Shown: positions 8,901 to 17,854 of the stretch, piece after piece | Position numbering within the stretch: the stretch's first letter is position 1 | How the letters are laid out: each line of letters opens with the position of its first letter | Assembly (NCBI RefSeq): GCF_003581585.1 | Contig: NZ_QXIR01000002.1 | Coordinates: forward strand, 1 to 64,000 | DNA: 64,000 nt | DNA from: Bacillus salacetis | Lineage (GTDB): Bacteria; Bacillota; Bacilli; Bacillales; Bacillaceae_B | Direction of reading: 5' to 3' | Translations under genes and position numbers: made by a program | Notes under the pieces: model-generated | Databases searched by the model: none | Seen by the model: the letters and a program-made list of their open reading frames with translations, nothing else | What the model was told of the DNA's origin: nothing

Positions 8901-9824
8901 ATGCCAAAAAAGAAGCGGTACAAAAATTTAGATGACGTCAGCAATCAAAAATCTTTCAAAGATATGATGAAATGGATGAAAGAAAGGCGCGCAAAGGCGA
9001 AAGACCTTAAGACACAGATTCCTCAGTCAGAACATAAACAAGCTGACCAGCTGCGGCATAACAAAAATAAACCATCGATTACCTGGATTGGACACTCTAC
9101 ATTCCTGATACAGCTGGGCGGAGTCAATATTTTAACCGATCCGGTTTGGGCCAGAAGAATGGGAGCGGGCAGAAGACTAACAGAGCCAGGACTATCATTG
9201 AATGAAATTCCCGATATAGATGTTGTCCTTATATCACATGGCCATTATGACCATCTGGATTTTGCAACGATTAAAAAGCTTCCAGGCGACCCTGTATTCT
9301 ATATTCCTTCTGGTCTGAAATCTGCTTTTTCAAGAAGAGGATACAAAGAAATCATAGAAGCTGATTGGTGGGATTCTTTTGAACATGAAGGGATAAGCTT
9401 CGACTTCGTCCCTGCACAGCATTGGACCAAACGGACGCTGACGGATACCAATACCTCTCATTGGGGAGGATGGGTCATGAAATCTGGAGGTGAAATTTCC
9501 ATATACTTTGCAGGGGATACAGGAAAATTCAGGGGGTTTAAAGAAATTGCCGCAAAACTTTCACCGGAAATCATCCTTATGCCGATCGGTGCATATGAAC
9601 CGGAATGGTTTATGAGTGACAGCCATATCAACCCAGAGGATGCGGTATCAGCATTCCTTGAAATGGATGGCGGTCTGTTCATACCCATGCATTATGGAGC
9701 CTACCGCCTGGCAGATGACACAGGTCCTGAAGCACTCGGCCGCCTGACAGCAGAGTGGCAGAGGCTGAAGGTGGATGAACAAAAACTGAAAGTGCAGGAC
9801 ATCGGGGCAACATTATGGCTTTGA
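8901..9824 (+). CDS. Metallo-beta-lactamase-fold hydrolase, UlaG/NAPE-PLD-like
   Basis: The 307-residue protein has a basic N terminus and then an MBL domain with HGHYDH at 113-118, plus later metal-binding segments (FVPAQHWTKR, YFAGDTGKF, PMHYGAYR). The sequence TWIGHSTFLIQLGGVNILTDP is typical of the UlaG/NAPE-PLD-like branch. The exact substrate is unknown. The ATG at 8901 follows GAGGG; ATG codons upstream in frame lack a site. It stands alone between mtnA and cwlJ. Confidence 0.85.
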   Translation: MPKKKRYKNLDDVSNQKSFKDMMKWMKERRAKAKDLKTQIPQSEHKQADQLRHNKNKPSITWIGHSTFLIQLGGVNILTDPVWARRMGAGRRLTEPGLSLNEIPDIDVVLISHGHYDHLDFATIKKLPGDPVFYIPSGLKSAFSRRGYKEIIEADWWDSFEHEGISFDFVPAQHWTKRTLTDTNTSHWGGWVMKSGGEISIYFAGDTGKFRGFKEIAAKLSPEIILMPIGAYEPEWFMSDSHINPEDAVSAFLEMDGGLFIPMHYGAYRLADDTGPEALGRLTAEWQRLKVDEQKLKVQDIGATLWL

Positions 9825-9900
9825 TGAGAGAGTTGATTTTTTTTCGCCACTAATTTACACCCTCCTGAATAAGATGTTGTAAAAGGAGGTATGATTCAAC

Positions 9901-10326
9901 ATGGCGGTCATTAAAGCACCAGAAAAGCATGTAAAGCTTTTGGCAAGATTGATGAGGGCCGAAGCAGAAGGGGACGGCCGTCTAGGAATGCTCACAGTTG
10001 GCAATACCGGAGTGAACAGGGTCATCTCAAACTGTCTTGATTTCAAGGATTTAAGGACAATCAGCGATATGGTATACCAAAAGCCGGGCGGTTTTGAAGC
10101 TACGGTGAAAGGTTATTTTTATCAGAGAGCCAGGGAAAAGGATATTGGTTTGGCAAGGCAGGTCATAAAGGGCTGGAAGTATCATCCGGCATCTTATGCA
10201 CTCTGGTTCTTCCGGCCGCAGGGCGACTGCCCCGCAACATGGTATGACCAAAGAAATGTCGGGAGATTCAAATCACATTGCTTCTTTGCCCCTACACGGG
10301 AAGACTGTCCCCAGATATATTATTAA
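9901..10326 (+). CDS. cwlJ: Spore cortex-lytic cell wall hydrolase CwlJ
   Basis: The 141-residue SleB/CwlJ-type hydrolase acts on cortex peptidoglycan during germination. Conserved parts include LARLMRAEAEGDG with the catalytic glutamate region, GYFYQRARE, and WFFRPQGDCPATWY. The length equals that of B. subtilis CwlJ (142) and, as there, no signal peptide is present. AAAGGAGGT precedes the ATG. The usual partner gerQ is not adjacent. Confidence 0.93.
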   Translation: MAVIKAPEKHVKLLARLMRAEAEGDGRLGMLTVGNTGVNRVISNCLDFKDLRTISDMVYQKPGGFEATVKGYFYQRAREKDIGLARQVIKGWKYHPASYALWFFRPQGDCPATWYDQRNVGRFKSHCFFAPTREDCPQIYY

Positions 10327-10352
10327 GCTTGCATTTTCATGCAAGCTTTTTT
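10326..10352 (+). terminator. Terminator after cwlJ
   Basis: AGCTTGCAT/ATGCAAGCT stem with a 4-nt loop is followed by TTTTTT, beginning at the cwlJ stop codon. Confidence 0.9.
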
Positions 10353-10466
10353 AGTGACAGTCACTCCCCGGGTTATGTCGAAAAGACATTATTCACTGGA
10401 AAGTTTACGAAAAACCCCTTGGGATATGATATAACTATTAATGAAACGATTAGAGGAGGATAATTT

Positions 10467-11060
10467 ATGCTTACCAAAACGATCCAATCATACATAGAAG
10501 ATGAAGTGAAAGATGGAGAGGTTGCCCTGTTTTCAGATGAAAGGACTTATGCACATGAACAGGGACTCCTGGGGGAGGGGGTTGAGGTCGAACCTTTGGA
10601 TGACGCTGTACGATTCCATGATGCCCTTATCGAAAGAGTGGACAAGGAAACCGAAGAATTAATCCAGACGGAAGAAGCACCTGCCTTTCTTGATACACCC
10701 ATGAATTTTGTCAAACAGCATCTCAGCGAATTTCTTTACATTGACAGCAAATGGTTCGACATCATCCGGATTGACGGGATGACATTGGAAGTTGACGATG
10801 TGTTTGGCCACTATAGTTTATTGACCGGATTGAAGCAGCAAAAAAAGACAGCTGCTGAGTTAAAAGCCATTTTAGCTGAGAAACTGAATGGCGAAGAAAA
10901 AGTCCAAATGATTTGGAATGACAAAGACGGCATGTTTGATGTGAACCTTTCAATCGACAAACTTGAAGGCTTTAATGAAAATGAATCATTGGGCAAAAAT
11001 CTGCAGCTGATCTATCATTTTCTGTTCTCCTCACTGAAAGAGCTGGAAACCAGGAAATAA
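10467..11060 (+). CDS. Conserved acidic protein of unknown function
   Basis: I do not recognise this 197-residue protein. It is acidic, with no signal peptide or membrane segment, and reads as an alpha/beta cytosolic protein. AGAGGAGGATAA lies before the ATG and a terminator follows, so it is a single-gene unit. No cysteine or obvious catalytic motif stands out. Nearby genes (cwlJ, a kinase-like gene) do not point to a pathway. Confidence 0.75.
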   Translation: MLTKTIQSYIEDEVKDGEVALFSDERTYAHEQGLLGEGVEVEPLDDAVRFHDALIERVDKETEELIQTEEAPAFLDTPMNFVKQHLSEFLYIDSKWFDIIRIDGMTLEVDDVFGHYSLLTGLKQQKKTAAELKAILAEKLNGEEKVQMIWNDKDGMFDVNLSIDKLEGFNENESLGKNLQLIYHFLFSSLKELETRK

Positions 11061-11067
11061 CAAAAAC

Positions 11068-11103
11068 AACGATCCCCTTGAGTAAAGGAGGATCGTTTTT
11101 TTA
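11068..11103 (+). terminator. Terminator after the 197-residue gene
   Basis: AACGATCC/GGATCGTT stem followed by a T-run. MITE copy D is inserted in this T-tract; the left copy of its target duplication is 11099-11106. Confidence 0.85.
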
Positions 11104-11106
11104 TTT

Positions 11107-11296
11107 GGCTCTTTTTGTTAACTTTATTGCTATTCAATATAAAATTTGAATTAATATCCTGGTATATCGTCGTAAAAACCCCGGTGAGAAGGAAAGAAAA
11201 GAGCTGCTCTTTTTTTTGAGAGTAAAACCTTTGTATACAGGGGAAAAATCCGGCACCTGGGATTTTCCGAAAGCAACAATATATGCGAAAACAGCC
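11107..11296 (+). mobile_element. MITE copy D (190 bp)
   Basis: It begins GGCTCTTTTTGTTAAC and ends GCGAAAACAGCC, with the internal GGAAAAATCC palindrome. A perfect 8-bp duplication TTTTATTT flanks it (11099-11106 and 11297-11304). The right duplication carries the TAA stop codon of the minus-strand kinase-like gene, so the insertion fell exactly where two convergent genes end. Confidence 0.92.
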
Positions 11297-11298
11297 TT

Positions 11299-11976
11299 TT
11301 ATTTCCATTTGAATGTCAGCGACATCACTTTCTTCATGAAATCTTCAAATGTGAATTGAGGGCCATTTGTATGGTTGAACCAGGTGCGGACAGTTTCCAC
11401 CATCCATGAGGGTATCGGTTTTCCCGCGATGAAACGGTAATACTGCTCGTATCCTTTCTTTAAGTACTCCCAGCGCAAGTCATTACCCGGCTGCACATAT
11501 TCAGATACATCGATGATCTTTACCTCTCCACTATGATAAAGAATGTTTTTCAGATGCATATCCCTGGGATTCAATCCACAGCTGCGTATATGATCCCTTG
11601 CTTTTTCTACCTCTTGAATCACTTCAGGAGGAATGGTGATGCCTTGAAGGAGGCAGTCATAAAGCGTCGTTCCTTCTATGAAACTCATGACCAGGAAGTT
11701 TTCGCCGCTCCCCATTTTTTTAGAGAAATAAGGCGAATCTCCAAGGCGGTCATACACTTCTTCTTCAACTGCCTTTTTTTCCTGTTTCTCCTCAGCATAC
11801 AATTTGAATGCCAAATGGGGGTGGTGCATAGATCGGAAAACAGCCGCATCTGTACCGGTCCCAATCAATAGAAGGTTTTCTGCATTACCGTCTATAGAGA
11901 CGGGTTCATTATCAGTATTGGATGTTACTGCAAGTTTATTTAGATCTGGAACGACAGAGTGCCATTCAGCCGGCAT
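11299..11976 (-). CDS. Small protein-kinase-like protein (YrzF/RIO type)
   Basis: The 225-residue kinase-fold protein has a Gly-rich loop (LIGTGTDAAVF), a lysine (AFKLYAEE), an RD-type catalytic loop NPRDMHLKNIL, and IIDVSEY in place of DFG. This shape matches the short YrzF-like kinases of Bacillus rather than a PrkC-type membrane kinase. The substrate is unknown. The ATG at 11976 is preferred because GAGGGG is eight nt away; a GTG three codons earlier overlaps that site. The stop codon lies in the MITE D target duplication. Confidence 0.8.
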   Translation of the reverse strand: MPAEWHSVVPDLNKLAVTSNTDNEPVSIDGNAENLLLIGTGTDAAVFRSMHHPHLAFKLYAEEKQEKKAVEEEVYDRLGDSPYFSKKMGSGENFLVMSFIEGTTLYDCLLQGITIPPEVIQEVEKARDHIRSCGLNPRDMHLKNILYHSGEVKIIDVSEYVQPGNDLRWEYLKKGYEQYYRFIAGKPIPSWMVETVRTWFNHTNGPQFTFEDFMKKVMSLTFKWK

Positions 11977-12044
11977 ACTTTTCACCCCTCAATTCTTCTT
12001 TTTTTATAGTATAGTTAAAATAAACAAATGAAATGAGGAAAATT

Positions 12045-12656
12045 ATGTTTATACCAAAAGATTTTAAAGTTGAAGATCAGCAAAGGCTTCTGCAATTCAT
12101 TGAAAACAATAGCTTTGGCATCCTTTTCTCCCATGATGAAGATGGCCCTCATGCGACCCATTTGCCATTTATCCTTAAAAACGCCGATACACCGGAACTC
12201 ATCGGACATATGGCCAAAGCAAATCCGCAATGGAATAACATTGATGGCAAAAAGGTATTGGCCGTCTTTTCCGGACCGCATTCCTATATTTCCGCATCCT
12301 GGTATAAAGAAAAGAAAAATGTACCCACTTGGAACTACATTGCTGTCCACGTAAAGGGTACCATTGAAATATTTACAGAAGAAGAAGAATTAATGTCGAT
12401 TCTCCAACAATCTGTTGATTTCTATGAAAAGGGGTTTGAAACTCCGTGGGAAATGGAAAATGAACCCGAAACTGTAAGCCGGCTGCTAAATGGGATCGTC
12501 GGTTTTCGCATCAAAATTGACTCCATTGAGGGAAAATGGAAGCTGAATCAAAATAAAAGCACGGAAAACAAAGAAGAGGTCATCAAGAACCTGCGCAAGC
12601 AGGATATCTACGACTCTCATCAAATAGCGAGCCTGATGGAGGAAGAAATCAAATAG
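12045..12656 (+). CDS. paiB: PaiB-family FMN-binding regulator
   Basis: The 203-residue split-barrel flavin-binding protein resembles PaiB, a B. subtilis repressor of degradative enzyme synthesis and sporulation (family knowledge). Typical features are the N terminus MFIPKDF, GHMAKANPQW, the segment SYISASWY, and VPTWNYIAVHVKG. The start at 12045 follows GAGGAAAATT. No paiA is adjacent, so it is probably expressed alone. Confidence 0.88.
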   Translation: MFIPKDFKVEDQQRLLQFIENNSFGILFSHDEDGPHATHLPFILKNADTPELIGHMAKANPQWNNIDGKKVLAVFSGPHSYISASWYKEKKNVPTWNYIAVHVKGTIEIFTEEEELMSILQQSVDFYEKGFETPWEMENEPETVSRLLNGIVGFRIKIDSIEGKWKLNQNKSTENKEEVIKNLRKQDIYDSHQIASLMEEEIK

Positions 12657-12921
12657 TATCCATTAGACGGCTGTAAAGAACAGGTATGGATAGGGAAGCA
12701 TCAGTATGAGATTTCTAACAATGACCTGCTTTTGCCCCTCGGTAGTAGTACTGCAGTATCGGATTTCAACCTTTGCCACATTCAACAGGTGCATAATAAA
12801 TGGACGATTTAGCAAACAGCTGACCGAGTCTGCAGTAGTTTAAAAGAAAGTCAATCCGAAAAAAGTTCTGCAGTATGGTTTTTTCATAGCAATCTGACAA
12901 TTTATTCAATTTCCTGGATTA
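12657..12921. other. Intergenic stretch, no gene recognised
   Basis: No open frame with a ribosome site was seen. The octamer CTGCAGTA occurs three times (near 12750, 12831 and 12890) and a 14-mer TTGCCACATTCAAC near 12774 recurs near 13594. The meaning is unclear. Confidence 0.4.
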
Positions 12922-12929
12922 TAGAAGAA

Positions 12930-13069
12930 GGCTGTTTTCGCATATATTGTTGCTTTCGAAAAAGAATGAGCAGCTCTTTTCTTTCCTGCTCACCGGGGTT
13001 TTTACTGTGATTTACCAGGGCTCTATTTGAAATTCATAGTGAATAGCAACAAAGTTTACGAAAAGAGCT
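12930..13069 (-). mobile_element. MITE copy E (140 bp, short form)
   Basis: It begins GGCTGTTTTCGCATATATTGTTGC and ends GCAACAAAGTTTACGAAAAGAGCT. A perfect 8-bp duplication TAGAAGAA flanks it (12922-12929 and 13070-13077). The internal palindrome block of the long copies is absent. It lies 58 bp before the acetyltransferase gene. Confidence 0.92.
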
Positions 13070-13127
13070 TAGAAGAAATACTCGCAGTACAAGTACTAGG
13101 AGAACAGACATTTCAGGGGTGATCGGA

Positions 13128-13559
13128 ATGATAGAGGTTTCATCAGCAAAAATGACAGATTTGAAAGAAATCGTTCAAGTTGACAGCGAAATTGTAGGAA
13201 GTACCAAGAGATATTCCTATATTAAAGGGGCTATTGAATCGGGCTGCTGTCTTATTGTAAAAGAAAATGGCCGTATCGGCGGATTTTTGATTTACCATAC
13301 TAACTTTTTTGATCATTCTTTCATCTCCTTGATCATTGTATCGCCTTCCAAAAGAAGGAGAGGATACGCAAGCAGGCTTTTGATGTATTTGGAAATGCTT
13401 TCACCAACAGATAAAGTATTTTCTTCCACAAACCGCTCCAACCATGATATGCAGTTCGTGTTCAAGTACAATGGATATAAACCGAGCGGAATCATCGAAA
13501 ATCTGGATGAGGAAGACCCTGAATTGGTCTATTATAAAGCAGTGAAGTTGCCTTACTAA
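13128..13559 (+). CDS. GNAT-family N-acetyltransferase
   Basis: The 143-residue protein has the GNAT acetyl-CoA loop in PSKRRRGYASRLL and a C-terminal YNGYKPSG strand-turn. The substrate is unknown. The ATG at 13128 has AGGGGTG upstream; an in-frame GTG at 13119 is part of that site. MITE copy E lies in the leader, which could affect its expression. A terminator follows. Confidence 0.82.
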   Translation: MIEVSSAKMTDLKEIVQVDSEIVGSTKRYSYIKGAIESGCCLIVKENGRIGGFLIYHTNFFDHSFISLIIVSPSKRRRGYASRLLMYLEMLSPTDKVFSSTNRSNHDMQFVFKYNGYKPSGIIENLDEEDPELVYYKAVKLPY

Positions 13560-13594
13560 TGGTTAATCTGTGAAAATGAAGAAAAACTTAATTT

Positions 13595-13639
13595 GCCACA
13601 TTCAACGAAGCAGATATCTATTTGCTTCTTTTTTGTGGC
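13595..13639 (+). terminator. Terminator after the acetyltransferase gene
   Basis: GAAGCA/TGCTTC inner stem then TTTTTT, enclosed in an outer GCCACA/TGTGGC helix. The T-run inside the outer helix suggests termination in this direction. Confidence 0.7.
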
Positions 13640-13766
13640 CTTATAGGAAAGCGTGCCAGAGCCAATTTTCTCTGACTATTCTCCTAAAGGTGCAGGAGGG
13701 GACTCTAATCAAAAATCTGAATAATCACTACATTGAACGTTTCTGAAAGAAAATGAATTTTTATGA

Positions 13767-13795
13767 TTGAAATATGTAAAGGCTTACTTTATAAT
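13767..13795 (+). promoter_or_regulatory. fru operon promoter with an overlapping cre-like site
   Basis: TTGAAA and TATAAT are separated by 17 nt. Within the spacer, TGTAAAGGCTTACT (13775-13788) matches the CcpA cre consensus except at one central base, and is itself dyad-like, so it could equally be a FruR operator. Either protein bound there would block the promoter. Confidence 0.65.
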
Positions 13796-13827
13796 GAAAA
13801 TACTTCAGATTGAATTGGAGGGTCAAC

Positions 13828-14577
13828 ATGCTTACTCCTGAACGACAGCAGATCATTCTCTCTCTTTTAAAAGAGAAAGGAGTCGTTAAGCTGCAGGAAT
13901 TAATTGAAAAAACGGCTGCATCTGAATCCACGATACGTCGTGATCTTATTCAATTAGAAGAAGATAAAAAGCTGAAGAGAGTTCATGGCGGGGCATCACT
14001 GCTTCAAGGAAAACGAACTGAACCCACCATGTCTGAAAAAACATTCAAAAACCTTCAAGATAAAATAGATATCGCGAAGACAGCTGCCGCTTTTGTACGT
14101 GATGGTGATTCCATCTATTTGGATGCCGGTACAACGACGCAGCAAATAATTTCCTTTTTGAATCAAAAGAACCTGACCGTGGTCACAAATGGAATCACAC
14201 TAATTGAACCATTGCTTGAAAAAGGAATTACCACCTACTTGCTAGGAGGAATGGTTAAAGGTCCTACCCGGGCGATCATCGGACGATCTGCACTTGAAAA
14301 TTTAACAACATACCGATTTGACAAATGCTTTGTTGGAACCAATGGCGTTGACCTGGATTTTGGTTTTACAACGCCGGACCCGGAAGAAGCATTAATCAAG
14401 CAGACGGCCATTCAACTATCCCAGGAATCTTACATTCTTGCAGACCAATCCAAGATTGGTGAGGTGTCATTCAGCAAGATAGCAGATATGGAAGAAGCTG
14501 TTTTGATTACCAATAGAGATACTGAAAACATCCTGCATTTACAGCAGCAAACTTCAATAAAGGTTGTGACAGCATGA
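13828..14577 (+). CDS. fruR: DeoR-family repressor of the fructose operon
   Basis: The 249-residue protein has an N-terminal DeoR helix-turn-helix (about 1-57, with SESTIRRDLIQLEE) and a C-terminal sugar-phosphate sensor domain containing DAGTT and NGI. It probably senses fructose 1-phosphate and represses fruRKA (family knowledge). GGAGGG precedes the ATG at 13828; an upstream in-frame codon at 13810 has no site. The stop overlaps the fruK start by 4 nt. Confidence 0.92.
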   Translation: MLTPERQQIILSLLKEKGVVKLQELIEKTAASESTIRRDLIQLEEDKKLKRVHGGASLLQGKRTEPTMSEKTFKNLQDKIDIAKTAAAFVRDGDSIYLDAGTTTQQIISFLNQKNLTVVTNGITLIEPLLEKGITTYLLGGMVKGPTRAIIGRSALENLTTYRFDKCFVGTNGVDLDFGFTTPDPEEALIKQTAIQLSQESYILADQSKIGEVSFSKIADMEEAVLITNRDTENILHLQQQTSIKVVTA

Positions 14578-15497
14578 TTTACACACTTACCTTGAATCCC
14601 TCTATCGATTACTTTGTCTCCCTGAATGAATTGAATCTGGGGGAAACCAACCGCATGGAACATGATTCAAAAGTTCCAGGAGGGAAGGGCATCAATGTTT
14701 CCCGTGTGTTGACTTCTTTAGGACACCCGAACAAGGGAATGGGTTTTCTAGGCGGATTCACCGGCCAATTCATACTTGATGAATTAAAGAAAGAAAGAGT
14801 TGATACTGCATTTGTCAAGGTCAGCGGTGACACACGCATCAATATTAAACTTCGAGGCAAAGAAGAAACCGAGATCAACGGAAATGGCCCAGAGATTTCA
14901 AGTGAAGCAAAGAACGCGTTGATCCGGCAGCTCGATGTCCTTGAAGAAGGGGATTTTCTAGTGCTTGCCGGAAGCATTCCTCCTTCTTTGCCAGATGATT
15001 TCTATGAAGTGATCATCAGAGAAACAGAAGGGAATGGCGTTAATATCGTTGTCGATACAACGAAGGAAAAGCTTTTGAACATTTTGAAATACAAACCATT
15101 CCTTATCAAGCCTAACCATCACGAACTAGGCGAATTATTCAATGTCTCCATAGAGAACAAAGAAGATGCCATTCCTTATGGAAAGAAGCTGGTGGAAATG
15201 GGTGCACAGAATGTCATCGTCTCGATGGGAGGAAAAGGAACTCTTTACTTTACCGGTGAAGAAGCATATTTTGCTTCAGTACCTCCAGGCAGTCTGGTGA
15301 ACTCAGTTGGTGCCGGAGATTCCGTGGTTGCAGGGTTCATCGCAGCCTGCCGCACAACAGGCGATGTTCTAAAGAGTTTCAAATATGGCGCTGCAGCAGG
15401 GAGTGCCACAGCGTATTCTACAGGTTTCTGCACTAGAGAAACGATTGATAAATTGTTGGATGAAATAGAAATCATACCTATTTCAGGGAGGGAATAA
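14574..15497 (+). CDS. fruK: 1-phosphofructokinase
   Basis: The 307-residue PfkB-family kinase makes fructose 1,6-bisphosphate from the fructose 1-phosphate delivered by FruA. It has GGKGINVSR near the N terminus and the anion-hole signature VGAGDSVVAGF near the C terminus. It overlaps fruR (ATGA) and sits 3 nt before fruA, so the three genes are one operon. Confidence 0.95.
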   Translation: MIYTLTLNPSIDYFVSLNELNLGETNRMEHDSKVPGGKGINVSRVLTSLGHPNKGMGFLGGFTGQFILDELKKERVDTAFVKVSGDTRINIKLRGKEETEINGNGPEISSEAKNALIRQLDVLEEGDFLVLAGSIPPSLPDDFYEVIIRETEGNGVNIVVDTTKEKLLNILKYKPFLIKPNHHELGELFNVSIENKEDAIPYGKKLVEMGAQNVIVSMGGKGTLYFTGEEAYFASVPPGSLVNSVGAGDSVVAGFIAACRTTGDVLKSFKYGAAAGSATAYSTGFCTRETIDKLLDEIEIIPISGRE

Positions 15498-15500
15498 TCA

Positions 15501-17405
15501 ATGAGGATAACAGAACTTCTACAGAGAAACACGATGATTCTTAATCTGAAATCAAGCTCCAAAGCTGATGTCATCGATGAGCTTGTCGGAAAGCTTGATG
15601 AAGCAGGAAAGTTGAATGATCGAGAAGGATATAAGAAAGCCATCCTGGCGAGAGAAGAACAAAGCACTACAGGGATCGGTGAAGGCATAGCCATTCCGCA
15701 TGCGAAAACAGCATCTGTTAAGACACCGGCAATCGCTTTCGGACGGTCGGAAGATGGAATTGATTATGAAGCTCTTGACGCCCAGAATAGTCATTTGTTT
15801 TTCATGATTGCCGCATCTGAAGGAGCAAATAACGCCCACTTAGAAACACTTTCACGCCTCTCTTCTTTATTGATGGATGATGGATTCAGAAAGAAATTGA
15901 TGAATGCAGCCGGTGAGGAAGAGGTACTGAATCTGATTGATGAAAAAGAAAAAGAAGTCTTAGCTGAAGAAGAGCCTGAAGAACAGCCTCAGGTAGAAGA
16001 ATCACCAAGTACAGAAGTCGGAACCGGAAAAGTTCTTGCCGTTACAGCTTGTCCAACAGGAATTGCCCATACTTATATGGCTGCAGATTCCCTTAAGGCC
16101 AAAGCGAAAGAAAAAAATATTGAGATCAAGGTTGAAACGAACGGTTCAAGCGGCGCAAAGAATCAACTGACAAAAGCTGAAATCGAAAATGCAGTCGCTA
16201 TCATTGTTGCAGCTGATACAAAAGTTGAAATGGAGCGCTTCAAAGGCAAGAAAGTCATCCAGGTTCCTGTAGCAGAAGGAATCCGGAATCCGGATATGCT
16301 TCTTGACCGGGCAGTGAATGGAGATGCCCCCGTTTACGAAGGCAGCGGCAAAGCTGCAGAAGATGAAGGGGAGTCCAAAGAAAAACGAAGCGGCTTCTAT
16401 AAACATTTGATGAATGGTGTTTCCAACATGCTCCCATTCGTTGTCGGTGGAGGTATCTTAATTGCGATTTCCTTCATGTTCGGTATTCAGGCAGCTGACC
16501 CCAACCATGAAACCTATAACCCAATTGCTGAGGCACTAAGTACAATTGGCGGCGGAACAGGTGCCTTTGGCTTAATGATTCCTGTGCTGGCTGCATTCAT
16601 CGCTATGAGCATTGCGGACAGACCTGGTTTTGCTGCCGGTATGGTCGGCGGTTTCCTTGCAGCTACCGGCGGAGGCGGTTTTCTTGGCGGATTGATCGCC
16701 GGTTTCCTTGGCGGTTATATTGTTCTACTGCTTAAGAAGTTGTTTGCGAATCTTCCAAACTGGCTTGAAGGGTTAAAGCCGGTATTGCTTTACCCTGTAT
16801 TTGGGATATTACTCACAGGGCTGATAATGCTGTTTGTTGTCAATGAACCTGTTTCTTTCATTAATGAGCAATTACAGGAATGGCTTGGAGGCATGGGGAC
16901 TACAAACCTTGTTCTTCTAGGGATCCTTCTTGGCGGCATGATGGCTGTCGATCTTGGCGGTCCAATCAACAAGGCGGCATTCACATTCGGCATTGCCATG
17001 ATTGATGCCGGAAACTTCGGTCCGCATGCGGCAATCATGGCCGGAGGTATGGCTCCTCCGCTTGAGTTGGCATTAGCCACTACATTCTTTAAAAATAAAT
17101 TCACTGCACAAGAAAGAAAAGCTGGTTTCACATGTTACTTCATGGGTGCATCATTCATCACAGAAGGTGCGATTCCATTCGCAGCGGCAGATCCGGGACG
17201 CGTCATCCCATCTGCGATCGTCGGTTCGGCAGTAGCCGGAGGGCTTGCAATGGCATTCGGCATCGGACTTCCTGCACCTCACGGAGGAATCTTTGTTTTC
17301 CCGGTAGTACAGGGTAATCCTTTGTTATACATCCTTGCCGTACTGATCGGTTCAGCAGTTACTGCTGTAATGGTCGGCCTGCTTAAAAAGCCGGCTCAAC
17401 AATAA
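15501..17405 (+). CDS. fruA: PTS fructose transporter, EIIABC
   Basis: This 634-residue protein is a fused fructose permease. The EIIA domain (about 1-145) has phospho-His H67 in GIAIPHAKT. After an acidic linker, EIIB has phospho-Cys C184 in VTACPTGIAH. EIIC (about 300-630) is membrane-embedded and Gly-rich. It imports fructose as fructose 1-phosphate for FruK. AGGGAGG lies upstream and a terminator follows. Confidence 0.96.
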   Translation: MRITELLQRNTMILNLKSSSKADVIDELVGKLDEAGKLNDREGYKKAILAREEQSTTGIGEGIAIPHAKTASVKTPAIAFGRSEDGIDYEALDAQNSHLFFMIAASEGANNAHLETLSRLSSLLMDDGFRKKLMNAAGEEEVLNLIDEKEKEVLAEEEPEEQPQVEESPSTEVGTGKVLAVTACPTGIAHTYMAADSLKAKAKEKNIEIKVETNGSSGAKNQLTKAEIENAVAIIVAADTKVEMERFKGKKVIQVPVAEGIRNPDMLLDRAVNGDAPVYEGSGKAAEDEGESKEKRSGFYKHLMNGVSNMLPFVVGGGILIAISFMFGIQAADPNHETYNPIAEALSTIGGGTGAFGLMIPVLAAFIAMSIADRPGFAAGMVGGFLAATGGGGFLGGLIAGFLGGYIVLLLKKLFANLPNWLEGLKPVLLYPVFGILLTGLIMLFVVNEPVSFINEQLQEWLGGMGTTNLVLLGILLGGMMAVDLGGPINKAAFTFGIAMIDAGNFGPHAAIMAGGMAPPLELALATTFFKNKFTAQERKAGFTCYFMGASFITEGAIPFAAADPGRVIPSAIVGSAVAGGLAMAFGIGLPAPHGGIFVFPVVQGNPLLYILAVLIGSAVTAVMVGLLKKPAQQ

Positions 17406-17408
17406 CAG

Positions 17409-17440
17409 AAAGAAGGCCGGAGCCCCGGCCTTCTTTTTGT
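17409..17440 (+). terminator. Terminator of fruRKA
   Basis: AGAAGGCCGG/CCGGCCTTCT stem with a short loop, followed by TTTTTG. Confidence 0.9.
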
Positions 17441-17447
17441 TTGTGTA

Positions 17448-17693
17448 TTACCGCCAATATCCTGGACGGCCGTATCCCCAGCCCGGGCGGCCCCAGCCTG
17501 GTCTTCCATAACCCCATCCCGGACGGCCGAAACCATATCCCCAGCCTGGTCTTCCATAACCCCAGCCTGGTCCATAACCCCAACCAGGGCGGCCATAACC
17601 CCAGCCGCCAAAACCGCCAGTAGCCGCTCCTACAGCGAGCAAAGGAATTATTCTCTCGTCATGGTCATACATTGGATATTCATCTCTATACAT
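17448..17693 (-). CDS. Gly/Trp/Tyr/Arg-rich repeat protein
   Basis: The 81-residue protein has a 35-residue acidic then hydrophobic N-terminal part (MYRDEYPMYDHDERI) followed by tandem GWGYGRP repeats to the end. AGGAGGGTGC precedes the ATG at 17693. The repeats are encoded by GGCCGTCC/CCAGCC-type units that also make the DNA repetitive. Similar low-complexity proteins occur in spore-formers and could be coat or surface components, but that is a guess; no cleavable signal peptide is obvious. Confidence 0.75.
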   Translation of the reverse strand: MYRDEYPMYDHDERIIPLLAVGAATGGFGGWGYGRPGWGYGPGWGYGRPGWGYGFGRPGWGYGRPGWGRPGWGYGRPGYWR

Positions 17694-17786
17694 TAAGCAC
17701 CCTCCTAAAATAACATTCACTTCATACTATGGAAGAAATTAGTTTAAGGTTTGTAATTAGGCAAAAAAAAGGCTTGATCAGTTTTT

Positions 17787-17834
17787 AACGCATTAACGCA
17801 CCAGGGGACTGTCCCCCGGTGCGTTAATGCGTTA
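17787..17834. repeat. Palindrome with GGGGACTGTCCCCC core
   Basis: AACGCATTAACGCACC pairs with GGTGCGTTAATGCGTT, and inside lies GGGGACTGTCCCC. It resembles two palindromes at 44178 and 50584 by its core and its ATTAA-containing arms. On the minus strand a T-run follows after an A-rich gap, so it may act as a terminator there. Confidence 0.75.
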
Positions 17835-17854
17835 TATATTAAATTAAATTAGAT

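Noticed and set aside
15245..17131. Several 95-150-codon minus-strand frames opposite fruK and fruA
   Set aside because: They mirror the fruK/fruA reading frame, show no domain and lack ribosome sites.
17460..17620. Regular DNA repeats that could suggest a CRISPR array
   Set aside because: The repeats encode GWGYGRP in one frame behind a good ribosome site, and there are no unique spacers or cas genes.
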